The notes: generated by a model not told the origin, from the sequence alone. DNA of 64,000 nucleotides from Firmicutes bacterium M10-2 (GCA_000403415.2 KE159681.1:145730-209729); one strand, 5' to 3'; numbered from the stretch's first letter, positions 16,768 to 26,256 are shown. A program made the numbers and translations.

Positions 16768-17151
16768 GGGGGTGTTTTTGGCATTCGATAAGTGAGTGTT
16801 TGGATTCAACCACAGCCGTGAAGGTACACGTAAAAACCAATTAAATTTAAAAGCTAAAACTAAACTTGCTAATGTATTTGGTGCAAACCAAAGCATGGCA
16901 TTTGCTGCCTAATTTAGACTAAGTTTGTCTTGCAGCCCGGATCTGTGAGTTCGCTTTCTTACAGCAGATCGCGCGTTAAACAAAGAAGATCGAAATAAGA
17001 GTTGATCGGTTCCTTATTTTCAGATTTGTCGATCACACCGCATATTCATTTTGTCCATCATGAATATGCGTTCATTTAGATGGAATAAGCTGTAAACGTT
17101 GCTTCGTGGGACCTCGCTTAGACAGGAGTTCGATTCTCCTCACCTCCACCA
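16768..17151 (+). ncRNA. ssrA: tmRNA (SsrA)
   Basis: A 384-nt transfer-messenger RNA. The 5' acceptor GGGGGTG pairs with 3' CACCTCC, and the 3' end has the tRNA-like T-arm GGAGTTCGATTCTCC followed by ACCA. The tag frame runs from GCT 16853 to TAA 16910-16912 and encodes AKTKLANVFGANQSMAFAA. The tag ends in FAA rather than the commoner LAA. It frees stalled ribosomes and marks the unfinished protein for proteolysis, working with SmpB encoded just upstream. Confidence 0.95.
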
Positions 17152-17188
17152 AGGACCACAATTCCCTTTACGGGATTCTTATATGACG

Positions 17189-17216
17189 AGTTCTCTGAAA
17201 AGAGAACTTTTTCTTT
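17189..17216 (+). terminator. Terminator after tmRNA
   Basis: AGTTCTCT (17189-17196), GAAA tetraloop, AGAGAACT (17201-17208), then a T-run. Confidence 0.85.
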
Positions 17217-17225
17217 TTCAAAGCA

Positions 17226-17255
17226 AAACAAGCTCTCGATCAAGAGAGCTTGTTT
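17226..17255 (-). terminator. Terminator of the small LEA-like gene
   Basis: A perfect 12-bp stem AAACAAGCTCTC (17226-17237) and GAGAGCTTGTTT (17244-17255) just past the minus-strand stop codon at 17267; the U-run beyond it is modest. Confidence 0.65.
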
Positions 17256-17266
17256 GAATTCAATCT

Positions 17267-17503
17267 TTATTTCGATATTTTGTCTTTGATTGAATTTACG
17301 GTATCTGCTGCTTTGTCCTTTGCGTCATCCACGCTTTTTTTCAGGTCGTCTTTTGCTTTATCAGCCGCATCCTTTAATTTCTTTTGGGCTTCTTTCGCAT
17401 CATGTTCGGCCTTCAGCTTATCCGCTTCTTTTGCCACACTGTCCTTCAAATCGTCCCAACCTTCTTTTACATCATCAACTGTTTTTTCAAAAAAATTAGG
17501 CAT
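17267..17503 (-). CDS. Small charged helical (LEA/phasin-like) protein
   Basis: A 78-aa soluble protein; AGAGGAG upstream selects the start MPNFFEKTVDDVKEGWDDLK at 17503. Nearly all later residues are Lys, Asp, Ala or Glu in a continuous amphipathic helix with repeats like KKLKDAADKAKDDLKKSVDD. This composition resembles LEA and YtxH/CsbD-like stress proteins. No catalytic motif. It is a single-gene unit with its own terminator; a stress or desiccation role is inferred from composition only. Confidence 0.75.
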   Translation of the reverse strand: MPNFFEKTVDDVKEGWDDLKDSVAKEADKLKAEHDAKEAQKKLKDAADKAKDDLKKSVDDAKDKAADTVNSIKDKISK

Positions 17504-17716
17504 AATTATTTCTCCTCTATGCGATTTTGATCGCATGTCTTTCTACAAACTTATCATAATGGAAACCTTTTCTTTTTCGCAATTTATATGCAATTGTGAA
17601 AAAGAATGTAAATACATGAAAATCAAAATGACTTCTTATCGCGTTGTTTTCACCGTTTTCTCCCATTATTGTTTGTATTTATTATACATTTGATTTCTAT
17701 TTTTAAACATTTCTCC

Positions 17717-17744
17717 TTGAATTATGAAAAAAGAGTCGTATAAT
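17717..17744 (+). promoter_or_regulatory. Promoter of the serC-serA-PHP operon
   Basis: TTGAAT (17717-17722), a 16-nt spacer and TATAAT (17739-17744). The leader before serC is about 45 nt and holds a small GGTG/CACC hairpin near the ribosome-binding site, too short for a T-box. Confidence 0.75.
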
Positions 17745-17795
17745 GAGTACTATTATGAAAGGAAAGGTGGATACAATTCACCAAGGTGAAAATTT

Positions 17796-18878
17796 ATGAC
17801 ACGAGTTTACAACTTTAGCGCAGGCCCTGCATGTTTGCCGGAATGGGTCTTAAACAAAGCCAGTGAAGAAATGCTGGATGCTCATTCAAGCGGGATGAGC
17901 GTAATGGAGATGTCCCACCGATCCAGTGAATTTGAAGATATCATCAATACCGCAAAGGAGCGCTTACGCCGTTTGATGAATATCCCCGAAGATTACGAAA
18001 TCTTGTTTCTTCAAGGCGGAGCTTCTTTACAGTTTTCAATGATTCCCATGAATTTTTTAAAGCACAGCGCAGACATCATCAATACCGGACAATGGACAAA
18101 AAAAGCCATTGCAGAACATAAAAAGCTCGGAAAGACCAATGTGGTCGCTTCAAGTGCCGAGGACAATTTTACTTATATTCCGAAAATCAGCCAAGAAAAC
18201 TTAAGTGAAGATAGCGATTACGTATACATTTGCGAAAACAATACAATTTACGGTACAAAATACAAACAACTTCCGCCACATGACGGAAAACTACTCATTG
18301 CCGATCTTTCAAGCTGTATCTTAAGCGAGCCGGTGAATGTCGCAGATTACGATATGATTTTTGCGGGAGCACAAAAAAACATCGGCCCTGCCGGTGTCAC
18401 ATTGGTCATTATCAAAAAAGATCTTTTACAAGACAATGACCAACTTCCTAGTATGTTAAATTACAAAACATATGCGGACAACAATTCAATGTACAATACA
18501 CCTCCGACATACGGAATTTATATTTGCGGACTTGTATTTGAATGGCTGGAAAATGAAATTGGCGGCCTTGAAAATATGGAAAAGATCAATCATAAAAAAG
18601 CAAATATGCTTTATGACTACATTGATTCTTCTCAATTGTATTCAAACCCTGTCGTGAAAGAAGACCGTTCTTATATGAATGTTCCGTTTGTTACCGGGGA
18701 TAAAGATCTTGACGCGAAATTTGTCAAAGAAGCGAAAGAAGCCAGATTTGTCAATATTAAAGGACATCGCAGCGTAGGAGGAATGCGTGCAAGCATTTAC
18801 AACGCGATGCCAATCGAAGGCGTCGAAGCACTGATCGAATTTATGAAGAAATTTGAAAACGAAAATTTGAAGGGATAG
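17796..18878 (+). CDS. serC: Phosphoserine aminotransferase
   Basis: A 360-aa PLP enzyme converting 3-phosphohydroxypyruvate and glutamate to phosphoserine. Starts VYNFSAGPACLPEWVL; FLQGGASLQFSMIPMN; PLP lysine in FAGAQKNIGPAG; C-terminal GHRSVGGMRASIYNAMP. First gene of the serine operon; serA starts 8 nt after the stop. Confidence 0.97.
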   Translation: MTRVYNFSAGPACLPEWVLNKASEEMLDAHSSGMSVMEMSHRSSEFEDIINTAKERLRRLMNIPEDYEILFLQGGASLQFSMIPMNFLKHSADIINTGQWTKKAIAEHKKLGKTNVVASSAEDNFTYIPKISQENLSEDSDYVYICENNTIYGTKYKQLPPHDGKLLIADLSSCILSEPVNVADYDMIFAGAQKNIGPAGVTLVIIKKDLLQDNDQLPSMLNYKTYADNNSMYNTPPTYGIYICGLVFEWLENEIGGLENMEKINHKKANMLYDYIDSSQLYSNPVVKEDRSYMNVPFVTGDKDLDAKFVKEAKEARFVNIKGHRSVGGMRASIYNAMPIEGVEALIEFMKKFENENLKG

Positions 18879-18885
18879 AAAATTC

Positions 18886-20049
18886 ATGTATAAAGTAAAA
18901 CTCTACAATAACATTGCCCAAAAAGGACTTGATCGATTTAATGATCAATTTGAAGTAGGAACCGATACCCAAGAGGAAGATGCAATTATTGTCCGTTCGG
19001 CAAATTTGCACGATCTCGATTATAAAGACTCATTAAAGGCGATTGCCCGTGCAGGAGCTGGTGTCAATAACATTGATCTCGACGAGTGCACAAAACGCGG
19101 AATTGTCGTATTTAATACTCCCGGCGCCAATTCCAACGCAGTAAAGGAACTCGTCTTTGCCGGACTTCTTTTGGCAAGTCGTGATATTTATCATGGAATC
19201 GAATGGTGTAAAACACAAGCCGATAATGAAAATCTGGCTAAAGATGTCGAAAAACAAAAGAAACAATACGCAGGAAACGAGATTACCGGGAAAACACTTG
19301 GTGTCATCGGTCTTGGAGCAATCGGCATCCAAGTAGCGAATCTGGCACTTCGTTTCGGAATGCAAGTCAAAGGTTACGACCCCTATATTTCGGTCGACAA
19401 TGCATGGAGCATGTCACGCTGGGTCAACCATGTAAAAGATGAAAAAGAACTGTTCTCTACGGCAGATTATATCACTTTACATCTTCCTTTGATGGATGCC
19501 ACGAAAAACACGATTAACAAAGAAACCTTGTCTTTGATGAAAGATGGTGTAAAAATCCTTAATTTTGCTCGCGGAGGGCTTGTAAATGACAAAGACATGC
19601 TGGAAGCATTAAATTCGGGAAAAGTCGCTGTTTATGTAACCGACTTCCCTTCTCCTTTGCTTGCGGATCATCCTCATGTGATCCCGATCCCTCATTTAGG
19701 AGCAAGTACAGATGAATCCGAAGAAAACTGTGCTATCAAAGCTGCGGATGAAGTGATGGAATATTTAACCAACGGAAACATCATCAATTCCGTCAATATG
19801 CCAAATGCTTCCGCTCCATTTACAGGAAACTATCGCATTTGCGTCATGCACGATAATAAGCCGAAAATGATTTTGCAGATCACAGATTGCCTAGCCCAAG
19901 AAGATGCCAACATTGAAAATCTATTGAACAAATCAAAAAAAGAAATTGCCTATACAATCTTGGATCTCGATAAAAAGGCATCGCAAACTTCGATTGATAA
20001 GATCAAGAACATCCAAGGAGTTCTTCGTGTAGAAGTATATGAAAAATAA
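18886..20049 (+). CDS. serA: D-3-phosphoglycerate dehydrogenase
   Basis: A 387-aa NAD-dependent enzyme for the first step of serine synthesis. Substrate domain starts YKVKLYNNIAQKGLDRF; Rossmann motif GVIGLGAIGIQVANLA; RxGLVN-type block ILNFARGGLVND; catalytic His in PHLGASTDESEENCA; C-terminal ACT domain (about 315-387), usually a serine-sensing regulatory domain. It overlaps the PHP phosphatase gene by 11 nt. Confidence 0.97.
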   Translation: MYKVKLYNNIAQKGLDRFNDQFEVGTDTQEEDAIIVRSANLHDLDYKDSLKAIARAGAGVNNIDLDECTKRGIVVFNTPGANSNAVKELVFAGLLLASRDIYHGIEWCKTQADNENLAKDVEKQKKQYAGNEITGKTLGVIGLGAIGIQVANLALRFGMQVKGYDPYISVDNAWSMSRWVNHVKDEKELFSTADYITLHLPLMDATKNTINKETLSLMKDGVKILNFARGGLVNDKDMLEALNSGKVAVYVTDFPSPLLADHPHVIPIPHLGASTDESEENCAIKAADEVMEYLTNGNIINSVNMPNASAPFTGNYRICVMHDNKPKMILQITDCLAQEDANIENLLNKSKKEIAYTILDLDKKASQTSIDKIKNIQGVLRVEVYEK

Positions 20050-20821
20050 AATTGACGGGCATGTACATTTGGAAAACGGGCCTTTAAACAAAGAATATGT
20101 ATGGGAATTTGTACGAAGTGCGCAGGAAAAAGGAATCACAACATTACATATTTTAGATCATACACATCGTTTTTTTGAATTTCGCGATATGTATAAAGGA
20201 GTATATGAAAGTTCTCCATTGCAAAGGGAATGGTTTGAAAAAAAACAAGTGAATTCAATCAAGGACTATCATAAATTGATTGAAGAAATGAAAAAAGAAA
20301 ATTTTCCGATTGAAGTCAAATTCGGATTGGAAGTTTGCTATTGCGATAAGAACGAGCAATTTTTAAAGAATATCTTATCTCAATACCCTTATGATTTCTT
20401 AGTCGGAAGCGTTCATTCCATTGACGGATTTCTTTATGATATGGACGCGTTCTCAAAAGAGCTCCTTTGGGAAAAACAAGATCCGACAACAATCTATAAG
20501 CGATATTACGACCAAATTCAGTCGGCGATTGAATCCGATCTCTTTACTCAGATTGGTCATCCCGATGTAATCAAAATGTATAATTATCCGCCTGGATATG
20601 ACTTGATTGAAACTTATGAGATCCTGGCAAAATGCGCAAAGGATCATCATGTCAAGATGGAGGACAATACAGGAGCTCATTATCGCTATCACCATCAAGA
20701 TGTCGGCCTAAACAAAGAATTTCGAAAAATATTGGAAAACGAAGGAGTAGAAATTATTACTGCAAGCGATGCCCATTACCCTGAAGATGTCGCTCGTGAT
20801 TTTGATCTTCTTCCAAAATAA
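20039..20821 (+). CDS. PHP-domain phosphatase (HisJ/HisK-like), probably in serine synthesis
   Basis: A 260-aa metal-dependent phosphatase of the PHP family: DGHVHLENGPL at the N-terminus, LDHTHRFFEF, FGLEVCY, GSVHSIDGF, IGHPDVIKMY and TASDAHYPEDVA provide the metal ligands. Such proteins are usually called histidinol-phosphatases, but no his genes are near. It starts inside serA (11-nt overlap) and ends the serC-serA operon, and no serB is present. The likely job is phosphoserine phosphatase, the missing third step; this is inference from context. A histidinol-phosphatase remains possible. Confidence 0.85.
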   Translation: MKNKIDGHVHLENGPLNKEYVWEFVRSAQEKGITTLHILDHTHRFFEFRDMYKGVYESSPLQREWFEKKQVNSIKDYHKLIEEMKKENFPIEVKFGLEVCYCDKNEQFLKNILSQYPYDFLVGSVHSIDGFLYDMDAFSKELLWEKQDPTTIYKRYYDQIQSAIESDLFTQIGHPDVIKMYNYPPGYDLIETYEILAKCAKDHHVKMEDNTGAHYRYHHQDVGLNKEFRKILENEGVEIITASDAHYPEDVARDFDLLPK

Positions 20822-20856
20822 AGAACCAAGGACGTATGAGTCCCTGGTTCTTTTTC
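20821..20856. terminator. Terminator between the serine operon and the small membrane peptide
   Basis: AAGAACCAAGGAC (20821-20833) and GTCCCTGGTTCTT (20840-20852), one mismatch, followed by T5. A/T flanks allow use from both sides; the minus-strand 29-aa gene ends at 20859. Confidence 0.82.
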
Positions 20857-20858
20857 TA

Positions 20859-20948
20859 TCACAATACGAAGGATACAATCATCGTACCAACCAAAATAAT
20901 ACCTAAAATAATCGCTATGATGCGTGTAATTGACTGTTTTTCTTCCAT
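20859..20948 (-). CDS. 29-aa single-helix membrane peptide
   Basis: A tiny gene with start at 20948 and TGA at 20861-20859. A charged head (MEEKQSITR) is followed by an unbroken hydrophobic helix (IIAIILGIILVGTMIVSFVL). GAAGGAG lies about 12 nt before the ATG and a terminator follows the stop. It resembles the very small DUF4044-type membrane peptides of Firmicutes, but I cannot assign it. Confidence 0.6.
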   Translation of the reverse strand: MEEKQSITRIIAIILGIILVGTMIVSFVL

Positions 20949-20978
20949 AATTAAGCTATGCTCCTTCTCTTTATTTTA

Positions 20979-21901
20979 TCAGGTTTTTATGTAATCTTCT
21001 TTATTGACACACTGAATACCGATCATAACAAGAATTAAAGCAATAAGCGTAGAAACTGAAAAAGCCTGAGAACCTTCTTTTAACAAAACAGCTGACCACA
21101 ACACTCCGGTAATTGGTATCCAGCACTGGTACATGCCGATTTTGGATACTCGGTTGAATTTTAACAAATAACTCCAGAGTGAATAAGCAATTGCCGAAAC
21201 AAAAGCTAAATACACTAAGATCATTCCTCCTTTTGCATTCCACGACAACATGGCAGTCGGGGCGATCCCTTTTCCGCTTACACAAAGCAAAATGCCTCCG
21301 ATAAAAAATTGATAACCGCTTAACATCATCGCATTACGGTCCTGCGAAAATTTCTTTATAAAAGCAGCGGAAAATGCGCTGAAAAATTGAGAAACCAGCA
21401 CCAGACCTTCTCCAAAAAACGTAAAGGAAAGTCCCATCTGAAATCCGTTCAAAATCCAGATCCCGAAAAAGCCCAATAAGCAGCCAATCGTTTTGGAAAG
21501 TGTCATTTTCTCGTAATGAAAAATCAAAGCAGCCACAAGCAATGAAATAAACGCGCCTGCTCCTGTAATCACCGCGGCGCTTACACCGCTAGTATGAGCG
21601 ACTCCCAAATAATAGAAAAAATACTGTCCGCTGGTTTGAAAGAACGCAAGGATCAAAATAGGAATCCAATCTTTTCGAGTCGGCATCAATAACTGTTTAG
21701 ATACGATCGAACCGATTAAAATCACGATTAATCCCGCGATCGCAAACCGCATCCCGGCAAATAATAAAATTTGTCCGGTTTGATTTTGATCGATCGCAAA
21801 CTGTTCATATCCGAACTTGATAAACGGGGCCGCACTTCCCCACAACAAAGAAAAGCTAAAAGAATGATCGTATATTTGTTTGTCCAAAATGTTCGATTCA
21901 T
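20979..21901 (-). pseudogene. EamA/DMT-family transporter, frameshifted near the N-terminus
   Basis: The natural start is ATG 21901, overlapping the ABC-F stop as ATGA, with GGAAG upstream. It reads MNRTFWTNKYTIILLAFLCC and then leaves frame. The rest, WGSAAPFIKFGYEQF to the end, follows in another frame and contains the ten-helix EamA duplication. One base appears to be missing near 21839-21848 (family text is LLAFLCxLWGSAxP). A TTG further down could start a version with an altered N-terminus. Either a recent loss or a sequencing error. The substrate is unknown; the family exports amino acids or metabolites. Confidence 0.82.
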
Positions 21902-23649
21902 TGGGCTTCCTTTTTCTCTTCAAGTTCCATCCAACGCATTGTTTTTTCTTCCAGTTCGTTTTCTTTTTGATCTCTAAGCAGTGTATATTCATTCATTTGA
22001 TCATACCGGTCAACACATTCTACGATTTTTTCATTCAGACGTTCGATTTCTTCTTCTAATTGAGGAAGTTCTTTTCCAAGTTGTTCAAGCTCCCTTTTTT
22101 CCATATAAGAAAGCTTTGGAGCTGTCCTTGTTCGCCATTGAACTTTTATATGTCGGTTTCTTTCTTCCTTCTTTTCTTGGCTCTTTCGATATAAATAATC
22201 GCTGTATCCTCCCGGATAACGCTGAATTTTGCGATTCTCAAACACAAAAGTCTGATCGACTGTTCGATCGAGAAAATAACGATCATGAGAAACTGCCAGC
22301 ACAATTCCCGGAAACTCATCCAAATAATCTTCCAAAACATCCAACGTCAATAAATCAAGATCATTGGTCGGTTCATCCAAAAAGAGCACATTCGGAGCCT
22401 GCATCAGTACTTTTAACAAATACAATCGTCTTCTTTCCCCTCCGGATAACCGATCAAGTGTCGTATAATGCATTTCTTTTGAAAATAAAAATCGTTCAAG
22501 CATTTGCGATGAAGTATACGTATTTTTCCCATATTGAATGACAGACGCAGTTTCTTCGATATAATCGATTACCCGCATAGAAAGATCAACCTGTTCATCC
22601 TGCTGGTGAAAAAAGCCGATCTTGACTGTACTTCCGATTTTAATCGTTCCTTCCGTAGGTTCAAGTTCCTTGGCAAGTAATTTCAGCAAAGTGCTTTTTC
22701 CGCAGCCATTCGATCCGATGATCCCGATTCGATCATGACGAAGCAAGTGATAAGAAAATTCACGAAATAAATCGTTTTGATTAGAATAGTGAAATCCCAG
22801 ATTTTCCCATTCGATTGTCTGTTTTCCAAGGCGGGAAGCCACAGGAGTCAATTCCAAAATCTGGTCTTGTTCCTTGAAACGCTTATTCCTAAGTTCTTCA
22901 AATCGATCCAGTCTTGATTTCGATTTTGTGCTTCGTGCCTGCACACCGGCCCTTACCCAAGCTAATTCTTTTTTATAAATATTTTTATGGATCTCTCGCG
23001 CTCTTTGTTCCTGTTCAATCCGAATTTGCTTGTTTTCAAGATAAACTTCGTAATTTCCTTCATGAACATACATACTTCCGTGATCAAGTTCGAAGATTTT
23101 CGTGCACACACGATCCAGAAAATAACGGTCATGCGTCACCATTAAAAGCGCACATTTCAATTTAATCAGCTGATTTTCTAAATAATCGATCATTTCTTCA
23201 TCAAGATGGTTGGTCGGCTCATCCAGTAACAGTAAATCGCATTTCGACATAAGAGCAATCGATAAAGCCAAACGTTTTTTTTGACCACCGGAAAGATTTT
23301 TAATCTTTTCCTGATGATCTGTCAGGCCAAATCGATTTAAAGTGGCTTTTAATTCATAATCTTCGATCGGAAATGAATTTTTTTGATTTACACTGACGAT
23401 TTCTTCCCATATCGTTTCTTTCGTAAATACAGGATTTTGCGGAAGATAATGAATTTTGATCCCTGAACGAGCGGCAAATTCACCAACAAGAGGATCCTGT
23501 AAAGCGATCGCTTTCAGCAATGTGCTCTTCCCGGTTCCATTGACACCAATCAGTGCAATCTTTTCGTTTGAATCGATTGAAAACTGAATATCATCGAATA
23601 ATATTTTTTCATTTATTTTTCGGGTAACATGATTCGCACTCAACAACAT
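21898..23649 (-). CDS. ABC-F family ATPase
   Basis: A 583-aa protein with two ATP-binding cassettes and no membrane segment. Cassette 1: GVNGTGKSTLLKA, LSGGQKKRLALS, LLLLDEPTNHLD; linker about residues 200-290; cassette 2: GSNGCGKSTLLKL, LSGGERRRLYL, VLFLDEPTNDLD; charged coiled-coil C-terminus (about 520-583). ABC-F proteins act on the ribosome in translation or antibiotic protection; the exact subgroup is uncertain. Translationally coupled to the damaged EamA gene. Confidence 0.93.
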   Translation of the reverse strand: MLLSANHVTRKINEKILFDDIQFSIDSNEKIALIGVNGTGKSTLLKAIALQDPLVGEFAARSGIKIHYLPQNPVFTKETIWEEIVSVNQKNSFPIEDYELKATLNRFGLTDHQEKIKNLSGGQKKRLALSIALMSKCDLLLLDEPTNHLDEEMIDYLENQLIKLKCALLMVTHDRYFLDRVCTKIFELDHGSMYVHEGNYEVYLENKQIRIEQEQRAREIHKNIYKKELAWVRAGVQARSTKSKSRLDRFEELRNKRFKEQDQILELTPVASRLGKQTIEWENLGFHYSNQNDLFREFSYHLLRHDRIGIIGSNGCGKSTLLKLLAKELEPTEGTIKIGSTVKIGFFHQQDEQVDLSMRVIDYIEETASVIQYGKNTYTSSQMLERFLFSKEMHYTTLDRLSGGERRRLYLLKVLMQAPNVLFLDEPTNDLDLLTLDVLEDYLDEFPGIVLAVSHDRYFLDRTVDQTFVFENRKIQRYPGGYSDYLYRKSQEKKEERNRHIKVQWRTRTAPKLSYMEKRELEQLGKELPQLEEEIERLNEKIVECVDRYDQMNEYTLLRDQKENELEEKTMRWMELEEKKEAQ

Positions 23650-23663
23650 ATCAATAATTCCTC

Positions 23664-23690
23664 CAAAAAAAGCCGGAAATTCCGGCTTTG
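23664..23690 (-). terminator. Terminator of the ribosomal/RNA polymerase operon
   Basis: GCCGG-AAATT-CCGGC hairpin (23672-23686) extended by A/T pairs, with an A-tract at 23665-23671 giving the U-run. It follows rplQ immediately. Confidence 0.8.
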
Positions 23691-23691
23691 A

Positions 23692-24054
23692 TTATTTTAC
23701 AAATTCTACAATGGCCATTGGAGCCGCATCACCGCGACGGATACGCGTTTTTACAACTCGGGTATATCCACCATTGCGGTCAGCATATTGCGGACCGATT
23801 TCATTGAACAGTTTTTGCAGTGCTGTCGTTCCTTCTTCATCCACTTCAATATTACGAACATAAGCGGCTGCCTGACGACGAGCATGAAGATCTCCTCTTT
23901 TCGCGAGAGTGATCAATCCGTCAACAACTGCGCTGACTTCTTTCGCTTTCATTTCTGTCGTTTCAATCTGACCATATTGGATCAGGGAAGTAGCCATGTT
24001 GCGAAGCAACGCTTTTCTGTGGTCTGCTGTACGGCCTAATTTACGATTACGCAT
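23692..24054 (-). CDS. rplQ: 50S ribosomal protein L17
   Basis: A 120-aa large-subunit protein; starts [20 protein letters not shown], with [20 protein letters not shown] and the C-terminal [20 protein letters not shown]. Last gene of the infA-rpmJ-rpsM-rpsK-rpoA-rplQ operon. Confidence 0.98.
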   Translation of the reverse strand: MRNRKLGRTADHRKALLRNMATSLIQYGQIETTEMKAKEVSAVVDGLITLAKRGDLHARRQAAAYVRNIEVDEEGTTALQKLFNEIGPQYADRNGGYTRVVKTRIRRGDAAPMAIVEFVK

Positions 24055-24068
24055 GGATTCTTGTCCTC

Positions 24069-25019
24069 CTACTCATACGATTTGAAGAACAATCCAAGTT
24101 GGAACATTTTGTCCTTCACTTCTTTTAATGACTTTTTGCCCAAGTTCTTCACATGCATCATTTCATCTTCAGTTTTTTGGGTCAATTCTTCCACAGTTTG
24201 GATTCCTGCTCTCTTCAAGCAGTTATACGAACGAACCGAAAGATCGAGATCTTCGATCATCATTGTATTCGTTTTTTGAACATCTTCAACCTGTGGCTGT
24301 TGCATTGTGAAACTTTCTTCTAAAGAAAGATTCGCAAACGGAACAATTTCATCTAATTCTTTGATCAAGAAATCGGCGGCTTCGGAAACAGCTTGTAAAG
24401 GAGTGATCGTTCCATCCGTCGTCAATACGATATGTACCTTGTCATATTTCATATCCTGACCGACCAAAGCTGGTTCCGATAAATATTCAGCAGAACGGAT
24501 CGGTGTAAACAAAGTATCGATGGCGATCACATCTTCCGGAAGAGAAAACTCGACTTTGTTTTCTTGTGCGTTTTTAAAGCCAATTCCATTTGCGATATAC
24601 AGATCCATATCAAGGATTGCATCTTTTTCAAGAGTACAAACGATTTGATTCGGATCCAGAATATCGATTTCCTCCGGGCATACAATATCTGCAGCTGTAA
24701 TGATTGCCGGCCCGATCTTTGAAATATGCACTTTTCCAACTTCATCCAGATCGCTTGTACATTGCAGGGCTTTGATATTTAAAGTGATTCCCGTAATATC
24801 TTCCAGGATTCCTTTTGCCACGACCGCATCAACCGGTGTCCCTTCGATCTTGTATCCTACAACACCTGTTCCCGGCAAATTGGTTGTCAAAACCCGGCAT
24901 ACTGCATTTCCGATCGTTGTCCCAAACCCGCGTTCTAAAGGTTCGAACACGAAAGAAGCCGAATTATTTTCTTCATCAATATATTCTTTATGGAAAGCTG
25001 CTCTTTTGAATTCCTGCAT
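24069..25019 (-). CDS. rpoA: DNA-directed RNA polymerase alpha subunit
   Basis: A 316-aa core subunit. The N-terminal assembly domain has [20 protein letters not shown] and the C-terminal domain (about 240-310) has [17 protein letters not shown] and [15 protein letters not shown], which contacts promoter UP elements and activators. Lies between rpsK and rplQ as usual. Confidence 0.98.
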   Translation of the reverse strand: MQEFKRAAFHKEYIDEENNSASFVFEPLERGFGTTIGNAVCRVLTTNLPGTGVVGYKIEGTPVDAVVAKGILEDITGITLNIKALQCTSDLDEVGKVHISKIGPAIITAADIVCPEEIDILDPNQIVCTLEKDAILDMDLYIANGIGFKNAQENKVEFSLPEDVIAIDTLFTPIRSAEYLSEPALVGQDMKYDKVHIVLTTDGTITPLQAVSEAADFLIKELDEIVPFANLSLEESFTMQQPQVEDVQKTNTMMIEDLDLSVRSYNCLKRAGIQTVEELTQKTEDEMMHVKNLGKKSLKEVKDKMFQLGLFFKSYE

Positions 25020-25038
25020 CCTCTCTCCTCCTTACTGA

Positions 25039-25428
25039 CTATCCACGAGGTCTTTTTGGCGGACGGCATCCATTGTGAGGGATCGGCGTCACATCATTGA
25101 TCATTGTGATTTCAAGTCCTGCTACCTGCAGTGCTCGAACAGCAGCTTCCCGTCCAGGTCCAGGTCCTTTTACTTCTACGCTTACGCTCTTCATTCCATG
25201 ATCCATTGCCGCTTTTCCTGCCGCTTCTGCTGCCATTTGCGCCGCATATGGTGTGCTCTTTCGACTTCCTTTGAATCCTAAAGCACCTGCCGAGCTCCAT
25301 GAGATCGCATTTCCTGCTTCATCCGTGATCGTTACAATCGTATTGTTGAAAGTCGAGTGAACGTGTGCACATCCTCTGGCCACATTCTTTTTGACACGAC
25401 GTTTTCTTGTATTTTGTGTTTTTGCCAT
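25039..25428 (-). CDS. rpsK: 30S ribosomal protein S11
   Basis: A 129-aa platform protein: [50 protein letters not shown], and the end [11 protein letters not shown]. Between rpsM and rpoA. Confidence 0.98.
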   Translation of the reverse strand: MAKTQNTRKRRVKKNVARGCAHVHSTFNNTIVTITDEAGNAISWSSAGALGFKGSRKSTPYAAQMAAEAAGKAAMDHGMKSVSVEVKGPGPGREAAVRALQVAGLEITMINDVTPIPHNGCRPPKRPRG

Positions 25429-25444
25429 GTTCTACTCTCCTCTC

Positions 25445-25810
25445 CTACTTCTTCTTGTTGGCAACTGTTTTTGCCTTCCCTTTTCTTGTCCGCGCATTCG
25501 TTTTCGTTCTCTGTCCTCTTACCGGCAGTCCTTTACGGTGGCGGATTCCTCTATAGCATCCGATTTCCATCAATCGTTTGATGTTCAGCTGCACTTCTCT
25601 GCGCAGATCTCCTTCGACTTTGATCTTGTCTACTTCTTTTCGGATCGCATTCAATTCTTGTTCGCTTAAATCTTTGATCCTTTTGTCTTCGCTGATATTC
25701 ACTGCTGCTAATACTTTGCTTGCCGTCGTACGGCCGATTCCGTAAATATACGTCAGCGAGATCACTGCTCGTTTATCGTTTGGAATGTCTACTCCTGCTA
25801 TACGTGCCAT
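25445..25810 (-). CDS. rpsM: 30S ribosomal protein S13
   Basis: A 121-aa head protein: [32 protein letters not shown], and the basic end [20 protein letters not shown]. 12 nt after rpmJ. Confidence 0.98.
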   Translation of the reverse strand: MARIAGVDIPNDKRAVISLTYIYGIGRTTASKVLAAVNISEDKRIKDLSEQELNAIRKEVDKIKVEGDLRREVQLNIKRLMEIGCYRGIRHRKGLPVRGQRTKTNARTRKGKAKTVANKKK

Positions 25811-25822
25811 TCGTTCCTCCTA

Positions 25823-25939
25823 TTAGTTTCCTTGTCTCTGCTTGTGCTTTGGATTTTCGCAAATTACCATAACCCGTCCTTTGCGTCGGATTACCCTGCA
25901 CTTGTCACAGATTGGTTTTACAGATGGTCTTACTTTCAT
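25823..25939 (-). CDS. rpmJ: 50S ribosomal protein L36
   Basis: A 38-aa zinc-ribbon protein: [36 protein letters not shown]. The C/C/C/H zinc ligands are all present. 10 nt downstream of infA. Confidence 0.97.
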   Translation of the reverse strand: MKVRPSVKPICDKCRVIRRKGRVMVICENPKHKQRQGN

Positions 25940-25949
25940 ATGTGTCTCC

Positions 25950-26168
25950 TTATTTCCGTCTAAATGTAATACGCCCACGTGTTAGATCATATGGCGATAT
26001 TTCAACGGTGACACGATCGCCTGGTAAAATGCGAATGTGATGCATACGGATTTTACCAGAAACGTGAGCTAAAATTTCGTGTCCGTTTTCCAATTTAACT
26101 TTAAATGCTGCATTTGGTAAAGTATCAACTACGATTCCGTCGATTTCTATCATATCTTGTTTTGACAT
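25950..26168 (-). CDS. infA: Translation initiation factor IF-1
   Basis: A 72-aa OB-fold factor. The start at 26168 gives the usual [40 protein letters not shown] and the end [11 protein letters not shown] match the family. First gene of the cluster here; the secY-adk-map genes that often precede it are absent and it has its own promoter. Confidence 0.97.
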   Translation of the reverse strand: MSKQDMIEIDGIVVDTLPNAAFKVKLENGHEILAHVSGKIRMHHIRILPGDRVTVEISPYDLTRGRITFRRK

Positions 26169-26227
26169 GGATTGTACACGCCTCCTTACTAAAAATGAAA
26201 TGATACAGGCATAAATAGCCATCTATC

Positions 26228-26256
26228 ATTCTATCAAATTGAAAAGTTTTTTACAA
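26228..26256 (-). promoter_or_regulatory. Promoter of the infA-rplQ operon
   Basis: TTGTAA (26256-26251), a 17-nt spacer and TAGAAT (26233-26228) on the minus strand, about 60 nt before the infA start. Confidence 0.6.

Noticed and set aside
17152-17188. Phage or island attachment site at the tmRNA 3' end
   Set aside because: No integrase gene and no second copy of the tmRNA 3' end in the window.
17761-17795. Serine T-box before serC
   Set aside because: The leader is only about 45 nt and lacks the TGGNACCGCG-type motif seen in the metN leader.
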